Source: Pseudarthrobacter sulfonivorans (GTDB lineage: Bacteria > Actinomycetota > Actinomycetes > Actinomycetales > Micrococcaceae). Taken from it: a stretch of 64,000 nt of DNA. The stretch spans positions 4,030,001 through 4,094,000 of the forward strand of contig NZ_CP013747.1 in assembly GCF_001484605.1 (NCBI RefSeq), given 5' to 3'. The notes under the pieces were generated by a model. It made no database searches, was not told the DNA's origin, and was given only the letters and a program-made list of their open reading frames with translations. The number at the start of each line of letters is the position of its first letter. Positions within the stretch are counted from its first letter, which is position 1. The translations under genes were made by a program, and so were the position numbers. Positions 58,682 through 64,000 of this stretch are shown piece after piece.

Positions 58682-58774
58682 ATGGAAACAGTGTCGGCTT
58701 CGGCCGATCATCCTCCGCCGGTCAGTTTCCCCCGGCACCACCGCGCTTCTCCCGATTTTCGGGCGGGATGCTGA
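58682..58774 (+). CDS. Candidate 30-residue proline-rich upstream ORF before the CNNM operon
   Basis: From ATG 58682 a short frame encodes a peptide with HPPPVSFPRHH in the middle and five prolines in all, and ends in TGA directly abutting the ATG of the next gene (TGAATG). GGAG lies five bases before its start. The zero-gap junction would couple translation of the two. Proline-rich leader peptides control magnesium transport genes in enteric bacteria, and the downstream genes are CNNM/CorC relatives. The wider frame is open by chance to 58544, so the evidence is the ribosome site, the junction and the PPP run. Confidence 0.4.
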   Translation: METVSASADHPPPVSFPRHHRASPDFRAGC

Positions 58775-60109
58775 ATGGAGTGGTTGCTCCTCGCGGCAGG
58801 CCTCCTGCTGATCGCCGGCACCGGCTTCTTCGTCGCCGTCGAATTTTCCCTGATTGCCCTTGACCAGCCCACGGTCCAACGTGCCATCGATAACGGTGAC
58901 ACCGGTGCCGTCCCGCTGCTCAAGTGCCTGAAATCCCTCTCAACCCAGCTCTCCAGCTGTCAGCTCGGCATCACCCTCACCACCCTTTTGACCGGTTACG
59001 TGATGGAGCCGTCGGTAGGACGCCTCCTCGAGGGCCCGTTGGCCGCCGTCGGAATTCCCGAAGTGGCTGCCGCGTCCGTTTCCCTGGTCATAGCCATGAC
59101 GCTGGCAACGCTGTTGTCCATGCTGCTTGGCGAACTGGTGCCCAAGAACATGGCCATTGCGCTCTCGTTCCAAGTGGGCAAGGCGCTGGCGCGGCCGCAG
59201 CTGGTTTTTACCGCCATCTTCAAACCCGCCATCGTGGTGCTCAACGGCTTTTCCAACAAAGTACTGAACGTCTTTGGCCTGGAGGCCAAGGAAGAGATTT
59301 CCGGTGCCCGGACGCCGGCCGAGCTCGCCTCCCTGGTGCGGCGCTCCGCCGCCATGGGAACGCTCGACGCCGGGACGGCCAACTTTGTGGCCCGCACACT
59401 GAACTTCTCGGCCCGGACGGCCGCCGACGTTATGACGCCCCGGATCCGGATGGAAACCATCGACGCCGACCAGCCCGTCTCGGACATCCTGGACGCCGCC
59501 CGGCGCACCGGGTACTCCCGCTTCCCCGTCATCGGGGAGTCCTCCGACGACATCAAGGGGCTGGTCCACGTCAAAAAGGCCGTTGCCGTGCCGTGGGACC
59601 GGCGGGCAAACCTGGAGGCCGGAGCCATCATGACCGATGTCCTCCGCGTGCCGGAGACGATCCACCTCGATGCCCTCCTGGCCGAACTGCGCGAGGGAAA
59701 CCTCCAACTCGCGATTGTCCTGGATGAATACGGCGGAACCGCTGGCATCGCCACCCTTGAGGACCTGGTGGAGGAAATCGTCGGTGAAGTGTCCGACGAG
59801 CACGACAAGGTACGCCCGGGACTGCTCCAGAGCGCGTCCGGGGACTGGTACTTCCCCGGGCTGCTGCGGCCCGACGAGCTGTCCGAACAGATCCCGGGGC
59901 TGACTGTTCCGGACGAAGCCGCTTACGAAACCGTGGGCGGATACGTCATGAGTGAACTGGGCCGGATCGCCGCAGTGGGGGACACCGTCGAGGTAGGCGG
60001 CGGCACCCTGAGCGTGACCAGGATGGACGGCCGAAGGATCGAACGGATCTCCTTCCATCCGGCGGCGCCTGAAGCGGAGCCCGCTCCGGGAGACGGGGGC
60101 CAACGATGA
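58775..60109 (+). CDS. CNNM/CorC-type (hemolysin C family) membrane protein
   Basis: This 444-residue protein has an N-terminal CNNM (DUF21) transmembrane domain with four hydrophobic segments (2-22, 60-80, 95-118, 128-150) including GELVPKNMAIALS. Two CBS domains (about 210-330) contain VMTPRIRMETIDAD and QLAIVLDEYGGTAGIATLEDLVEEIVGE, and a C-terminal CorC_HlyC (transporter-associated) domain spans 345-430. CNNM/CorC proteins export or regulate Mg2+ and related cations. It overlaps the second CNNM gene by four bases. Confidence 0.9.
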   Translation: MEWLLLAAGLLLIAGTGFFVAVEFSLIALDQPTVQRAIDNGDTGAVPLLKCLKSLSTQLSSCQLGITLTTLLTGYVMEPSVGRLLEGPLAAVGIPEVAAASVSLVIAMTLATLLSMLLGELVPKNMAIALSFQVGKALARPQLVFTAIFKPAIVVLNGFSNKVLNVFGLEAKEEISGARTPAELASLVRRSAAMGTLDAGTANFVARTLNFSARTAADVMTPRIRMETIDADQPVSDILDAARRTGYSRFPVIGESSDDIKGLVHVKKAVAVPWDRRANLEAGAIMTDVLRVPETIHLDALLAELREGNLQLAIVLDEYGGTAGIATLEDLVEEIVGEVSDEHDKVRPGLLQSASGDWYFPGLLRPDELSEQIPGLTVPDEAAYETVGGYVMSELGRIAAVGDTVEVGGGTLSVTRMDGRRIERISFHPAAPEAEPAPGDGGQR

Positions 60110-61176
60110 GTGATTGGGCCGGAATTGCCTGGCTGGTTGTCCTCCTGCTGGGTAACGCGTTTTTCGTCGGCGCGGAGTTCGCGGTGATGTCTGCCAGGCG
60201 CAGCCAGATCGAACCCCTCGCGGAGGCCGGTTCCAAGCGGGCGCAGACCACGTTGCGCGCCATGGAAAACGTCTCATTGATGCTGGCCTGTGCGCAGTTG
60301 GGCATCACCGTGTGCTCGTTGCTGATCCTGCAGGTGGCCGAACCGGCCATCCACCACCTGATGGCGGCGCCCCTGGAAGCTGTTGGGCTGCCGGTGGAGG
60401 TTGCCGACGTCGCAGCGTTCGCTATTGCCCTGATGGTGGTGACTTTCCTGCACGTCACGTTCGGCGAGATGGTGCCGAAGAACATCTCAGTGTCCGTGGC
60501 AGACAAGGCGGCCCTGCTGCTGGCCCCGCCGCTGATGTTTGTTGCGCGGTTGGTCAATCCGGTGATCGTCGCGTTGAACTGGTCCGCCAACCACATCCTC
60601 AAGCTCCTGCGGATTGAACCCAAGGATGAGGTGAACTCGTCCTTCACGCTCGAAGAAGTCCAGTCGATTTTGCAGGAATCCACCCGTCACGGGCTCGTGG
60701 ATGATGATGCAGGCCTGATCACCGGCGCCTTGGAGTTCTCCGAGTACACGGCTTCGAACATCATGGTTCCGCTGGACGACCTGGTCATGCTGAAGGCGGC
60801 CACCACACCGGTGGAGTTTGAAAAAGCCGTCAGCAGGACCGGGTTCTCAAGGTTCCCGATGCTGGACGATGACGGCATGCTGTCCGGCTACCTCCACGTG
60901 AAGGATGTGCTGTCCATTCCCGAGTCGGACTACCAGCACCCCATCGCCGAGAGCAGGATCCGCTCGCTTGCCAACCTCGCACTGGACGACGAAGTTGAAA
61001 CGGCCATGTCCGTCATGCAGCGCACGGGCTCACACCTGGCCCGTGTGATCGGCGCGGACGGTCAGACCCACGGCGTCCTCTTCCTGGAGGACGTGATCGA
61101 ACAGCTTGTGGGGGAGATCCGGGACGCCACCCAGGCCACCGGCATCAGGAGGCTGGGCGAGCCGAACGGGGACTAA
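60106..61176 (+). CDS. CNNM/CorC-type membrane protein (second copy)
   Basis: This 356-residue paralogue has a DUF21 membrane domain (1-190, with FGEMVPKNISVSVAD) and a CBS pair (about 215-340, NIMVPLDDLVMLKAATT and GVLFLEDVIEQLVGEIRD). It lacks the C-terminal CorC_HlyC domain of the first copy. Tandem long-plus-short CNNM pairs are common in actinobacteria and may work as a hetero-oligomer. A weak GC-rich hairpin (61182-61207) follows, without a T run. Confidence 0.9.
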   Translation: MSDWAGIAWLVVLLLGNAFFVGAEFAVMSARRSQIEPLAEAGSKRAQTTLRAMENVSLMLACAQLGITVCSLLILQVAEPAIHHLMAAPLEAVGLPVEVADVAAFAIALMVVTFLHVTFGEMVPKNISVSVADKAALLLAPPLMFVARLVNPVIVALNWSANHILKLLRIEPKDEVNSSFTLEEVQSILQESTRHGLVDDDAGLITGALEFSEYTASNIMVPLDDLVMLKAATTPVEFEKAVSRTGFSRFPMLDDDGMLSGYLHVKDVLSIPESDYQHPIAESRIRSLANLALDDEVETAMSVMQRTGSHLARVIGADGQTHGVLFLEDVIEQLVGEIRDATQATGIRRLGEPNGD

Positions 61177-61211
61177 GCGCGCCCGGGTCCGCAAGGGACC
61201 GGCCCGGCTAT

Positions 61212-61238
61212 CCTAAATAGGAATCATTCACATTTAGG
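61212..61238 (+). promoter_or_regulatory. Fur/Zur-like palindrome upstream of the metal ABC transporter
   Basis: The arms CCTAAATAGGAAT and ATTCACATTTAGG flank a central C and match at 11 of 13 positions. The centre GAATCATTC is typical of Fur-family (Zur) boxes. It ends 53 bases before the GTG of the binding-protein gene. An MntR-type site cannot be excluded. Confidence 0.6.
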
Positions 61239-61291
61239 GGTAAGCTTTTTGGAGACGCAAAAGTCCATCCCTGTACTGAACTGAGGTTTCC

Positions 61292-62290
61292 GTGCGCCAC
61301 CCCGCCGCCATCCGAACGTCCCTCGCAGCCCTCGCCGGCGTGAGCCTGCTGCTCACCGCCTGCGGCTCCGGAGGCGGTGCACCGTCGGCGACGTCCGGCC
61401 CGGAGTCATCCGCCGGCGTCGTCGAGGTGGTGGCGTCCACCAACGTGTACGGAGACATCGCCGCGATCATCGGCGGGGACAAAGTCAACGTCACCTCCAT
61501 CATCACCAAGACCAGCCAGGACCCGCATTCGTACGAGGCCACCGCGCAGGACCGGCTGCTGGTGTCCAAAGCGGAATTGGTGATCGAGAACGGCGGCGGC
61601 TACGACGCCTTCCTCCACAAGATGGCCGACGACAGCAACTTCCCGCACAGCAATATCGTCACGGCCGTCGAAGTGGCTGGCCTGGCTCCGGAGGAAGGCC
61701 ACACTGATTCGTCGTCGGCGGCGAGCGAGTCAGCTGACGGCCACCACCACGAGCACGGTGAGTTCAACGAGCACGCCTGGTACAGCCTGGATGCCATGGG
61801 TAAGCTCGCTGATTCATTGGCGGCAAAACTGGGTGAACTCGAACCGGGATCAGCCGCCCTGTTCACTTCCAATGCCGCAACCTTCAAAGCCGGGGTGGAC
61901 GGCCTGGCCGTCAAGCTTGCCGCACTGAAGGCCAACGGAACAGGCGCAGCCGTGGCCGTGACCGAACCTGTCCCGCTGTACCTGCTCGAGGCAGCCGGGC
62001 TGGAGAACAAGACTCCGGCCGACTACACCGCCGCGATCGAGGAAGGCTCGGACGTTCCGCCCGCGGTGCTGAAGGCAGCCACGGACCTGGCGGGATCCAA
62101 GGACATCGGGTTCCTGGCGTACAACGCGCAGACAGAGGGACCCCAGACACAGGCGCTGAAAAAGGCAGCCGAAGCAGCCGGCGTTCCCGTCATTGACTTC
62201 AGCGAAACCTTGCCCGAAGGCAAGACGTACCTGCAGTGGATGACGGACAATGTTGACAACGTCAGCAAAGTTTTGGAGAAAAATAGTTGA
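61292..62290 (+). CDS. znuA: Zinc/manganese ABC transporter substrate-binding lipoprotein
   Basis: This 332-residue exported lipoprotein (lipobox LTAC at about 20-23) belongs to the cluster A-I metal-binding family: VVASTNVYGDIAAIIGG, TSQDPHSYEATAQD (first His ligand), ENGGGYDAF, and a His/Glu-rich loop DGHHHEHGEFNEHAWY (about 148-163). That loop is typical of zinc-binding ZnuA/AztC-type proteins. The start is GTG 61292 with GAGG eight bases upstream. The metal is most likely zinc, though manganese is possible. Confidence 0.87.
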   Translation: MRHPAAIRTSLAALAGVSLLLTACGSGGGAPSATSGPESSAGVVEVVASTNVYGDIAAIIGGDKVNVTSIITKTSQDPHSYEATAQDRLLVSKAELVIENGGGYDAFLHKMADDSNFPHSNIVTAVEVAGLAPEEGHTDSSSAASESADGHHHEHGEFNEHAWYSLDAMGKLADSLAAKLGELEPGSAALFTSNAATFKAGVDGLAVKLAALKANGTGAAVAVTEPVPLYLLEAAGLENKTPADYTAAIEEGSDVPPAVLKAATDLAGSKDIGFLAYNAQTEGPQTQALKKAAEAAGVPVIDFSETLPEGKTYLQWMTDNVDNVSKVLEKNS

Positions 62291-63102
62291 AACCGGTGGT
62301 TAGCCTCCGCGGGGCGTCCCTGCAGTTCGGCAAACGCTTGCTCTGGGAGGATCTCGACCTGGACATCAGGCCCGGTGAATTTTTCGCCGTCCTGGGCCCC
62401 AACGGCAGCGGAAAGACCAGTTTCCTCAAGGTTCTCCTGGGCCTGCAGGAACTGCAGTCCGGCCGGGCCACGCTTGGCGACCGTCCCGTGGAGCGGGGCA
62501 GCAAACTGATCGGCTACATTCCGCAGCAGAAATCCTTTGCTCCGGACACCCCCATGCGTGCCCGGGACCTGGTGGGGCTCGGCGTGGACGGCCACCGCTG
62601 GGGGCTGCGGCTGGGCAAGGCCCGGGCAAACCGCAGGATCGATGAGCTTCTGGAACTGGTGGGCGCCAGTGACTACGCCAAAGTCCCGGTGGGCCAGCTC
62701 TCCGGCGGTGAGCAGCAGCGCCTCCGGGTGGCCCAGGCGCTGGCCACGGACCCCAAGGTCCTCCTCTGTGACGAACCGTTGCTGTCCCTGGACCTGCACC
62801 ATCAGCAGGCCGTCAGCGCGCTGATCAACAAGCAGTGCCACGCCCAGAACAGCGCGGTGGTTTTTGTCACCCATGAAATCAACCCCATCATCGACTACGT
62901 TGACCGGGTGCTGTACCTGGTCGGCGGGCGGTTCCGCGTGGGGACCCCGGAAGAGGTCATGACCACCGAGGTCCTGTCCGAGCTCTATGGCAGCCACGTG
63001 GAAGTCATCCACGCGAACGGGCGCATCGTCGTCATCGGCCTGCCCGACGCGACCACGCACCATCATGCCGATGTCCACGCCACGGTGGGGGAGGTGGCCT
63101 GA
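62287..63102 (+). CDS. znuC: Metal ABC transporter ATP-binding protein
   Basis: This 271-residue ABC ATPase has Walker A GPNGSGKTSF, Q loop YIPQQKSFAP, signature [15 protein letters not shown] and Walker B VLLCDEPLLSLD, plus H loop THEIN. It starts at TTG 62287 within the znuA stop (TTGA overlap). The C-terminus is His-rich (ATTHHHADVHA), fitting metal transport. Confidence 0.9.
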   Translation: MKPVVSLRGASLQFGKRLLWEDLDLDIRPGEFFAVLGPNGSGKTSFLKVLLGLQELQSGRATLGDRPVERGSKLIGYIPQQKSFAPDTPMRARDLVGLGVDGHRWGLRLGKARANRRIDELLELVGASDYAKVPVGQLSGGEQQRLRVAQALATDPKVLLCDEPLLSLDLHHQQAVSALINKQCHAQNSAVVFVTHEINPIIDYVDRVLYLVGGRFRVGTPEEVMTTEVLSELYGSHVEVIHANGRIVVIGLPDATTHHHADVHATVGEVA

Positions 63103-63977
63103 TGGATGCGGACAGCATCATCGGAGCGATCTTCAGCTTCGAGAACTACGGCGAGCTGCTGGTGCTGGTCCAGAACTCCATCTGGGCCGGGGCCGTGCTG
63201 GGCCTGCTGGGCGGGCTGGTGGGCACTTTCGTGATGAAACGGGACCTGGCGTTCGCCGTCCACGGCATCTCGGAGCTCTCCTTCGCCGGGGCGGCGTTTG
63301 CGCTCCTGATCGGCTCGGACATCGTGTTTGGCTCGCTCATCGGCTCGGTGGCGGCGGCGCTGCTTCTGGGCCTGATGGGCGTCCGGGCCCGGGACAAAAA
63401 CTCCATCATCGGGGTGATCATGCCCTTCGGCCTAGGGCTCGGCATCCTGTTCCTGTCGCTCTACGAAGGCCGGGCCGCCAACAAATTCGGCCTTCTCACG
63501 GGGCAGATCGTGTCCGTGGACACCGTCCAGCTCCAGGTCCTTGCCGGCGCCGCTGTGCTGGTCATTGCAGCACTGGCAGCCATCTGGCGCCCGCTGAACT
63601 TTGCCAGCGTTGATCCCGAACTGGCCGAAGCCCGCGGGGTGCCCGTACGGACGCTCGCGCTGATCTTCATGGTCCTGCTGGGCGTCAGCGTAGCGCTATC
63701 CATCCAAGTGGTGGGGGCGCTCCTGGTGCTCGCATTGCTGATCACCCCGGCAGCCGCGGCGCTCCGCGTGACGTCCGCTCCCGTGGCCGTGGTGGCGCTC
63801 AGCGTTGTTTTCGCCGTCACGGCCACGGTGGGCGGAATCCTGCTGGCGCTGGGCGGGCGGATCCCCATCAGCCCCTACGTCACCACGCTGTCATTCCTGA
63901 TCTACGTGGTGTGCCGCATCGTGGGCAGTGTCCGGGCCAAGAAGGGCATCAACGGCCGGCTGGTGCACGCCCGCTGA
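63102..63977 (+). CDS. znuB: Metal ABC transporter permease
   Basis: This 291-residue ABC-3 family permease has about eight membrane segments and the family stretch FVMKRDLAFAVHGISELSFAGAAFALLIG near the first third. It starts one base into the znuC stop (TGATG). It is the last gene seen; the remaining 23 bases of the window show nothing. Confidence 0.9.
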   Translation: MDADSIIGAIFSFENYGELLVLVQNSIWAGAVLGLLGGLVGTFVMKRDLAFAVHGISELSFAGAAFALLIGSDIVFGSLIGSVAAALLLGLMGVRARDKNSIIGVIMPFGLGLGILFLSLYEGRAANKFGLLTGQIVSVDTVQLQVLAGAAVLVIAALAAIWRPLNFASVDPELAEARGVPVRTLALIFMVLLGVSVALSIQVVGALLVLALLITPAAAALRVTSAPVAVVALSVVFAVTATVGGILLALGGRIPISPYVTTLSFLIYVVCRIVGSVRAKKGINGRLVHAR

Positions 63978-64000
63978 CGCGGTCCAACGGCGTGCGTCCG

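Noticed and set aside
58630..58740. Partial resemblance to the M-box (ykoK) magnesium riboswitch upstream of the CNNM genes (CGTCAGG, GGAGCCCC, TATGGAAACA)
   Set aside because: The blocks after this stretch (GCTGCCC and the following hairpin and CCAATGGG element) are not found. A covariance search with the M-box model would settle it.

Overview
The window is a 64 kb chromosomal segment of a high-GC actinobacterium, most likely a member of the Micrococcaceae close to Arthrobacter or Pseudarthrobacter. Several things support this: frequent GTG and TTG starts, a WhiB1 protein, a 2-oxoglutarate decarboxylase with a fused E2 domain (Kgd), the 24-residue ribosomal protein bL37, a SigH/RshA pair, a SAM-IV riboswitch and an RmlC-RmlD fusion. 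No insertion sequence, phage gene, CRISPR array or standalone tRNA gene was seen. The only stable RNA gene is ssrA.

Layout. (1) 1-9123: the 3' part of a large NAD-glutamate dehydrogenase, a PdtaS-type sensor kinase convergent with whiB1 (the same neighbours as in Mycobacterium), a small membrane protein and an orphan FHA-FtsK/EssC-like ATPase. (2) 9312-26988: a cell-envelope glycan locus. It has galactofuranose genes (glf, glfT2), a long minus-strand operon of three glycosyltransferases, a Wzx-type flippase, two polytopic membrane proteins and a PstS-like lipoprotein, a separate GT2 gene, and the dTDP-rhamnose genes (rmlA divergent from rmlB-rmlCD-GT2-DUF2304). By eye the centre of this region is less GC-rich than its flanks, as expected of a variable glycan locus. 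(3) 27052-29967: a secreted GH25 muramidase-like protein with eleven LGFP-type repeats. (4) 30240-34994: a compact Tad pilus operon (tadA-tadB-tadC, an odd small pilin-like protein and three TadE/TadG-like proteins). (5) 35058-40502: prfB, ftsE-ftsX with an M23 peptidase partner, smpB and ssrA. (6) 40710-46220: an HtrA-like protease, two small proteins, an mntR-crcB-crcB operon, a methyltransferase and a class V aminotransferase under a SAM-IV riboswitch. (7) 46529-52058: hisN, rsgA, aroA, a DoxX protein, sigH-rshA with its own GGGAAT-N18-GTT promoter, and bL37. (8) 52200-58274: a PadR/DUF4097 pair, an SGNH-fold protein that lacks its catalytic serine, and kgd. (9) 58682-63977: two CNNM/CorC-type transporter genes preceded by a proline-rich upstream ORF, then a zinc/manganese ABC transporter (znuACB) behind a Fur/Zur-like palindrome.

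How it fits together. Rhamnose and galactofuranose supply, glycosyltransferases, a flippase, a repeat-bearing wall hydrolase, Tad pili and the FtsEX-M23 module all point to envelope construction. Metal homeostasis (MntR, CrcB pair, CNNM pair, Znu) and thiol-stress control (SigH/RshA) make up much of the rest. The points most worth a second look are the SAM-IV controlled desulfurase-like gene, the PstS-like/DUF2142 coupled pair inside the glycan operon, the LGFP-repeat muramidase, the proline-rich uORF before the CNNM genes, the non-canonical Tad pilin candidate and the orphan FHA-EssC ATPase. All functions are read from sequence and family knowledge; no searches were run.
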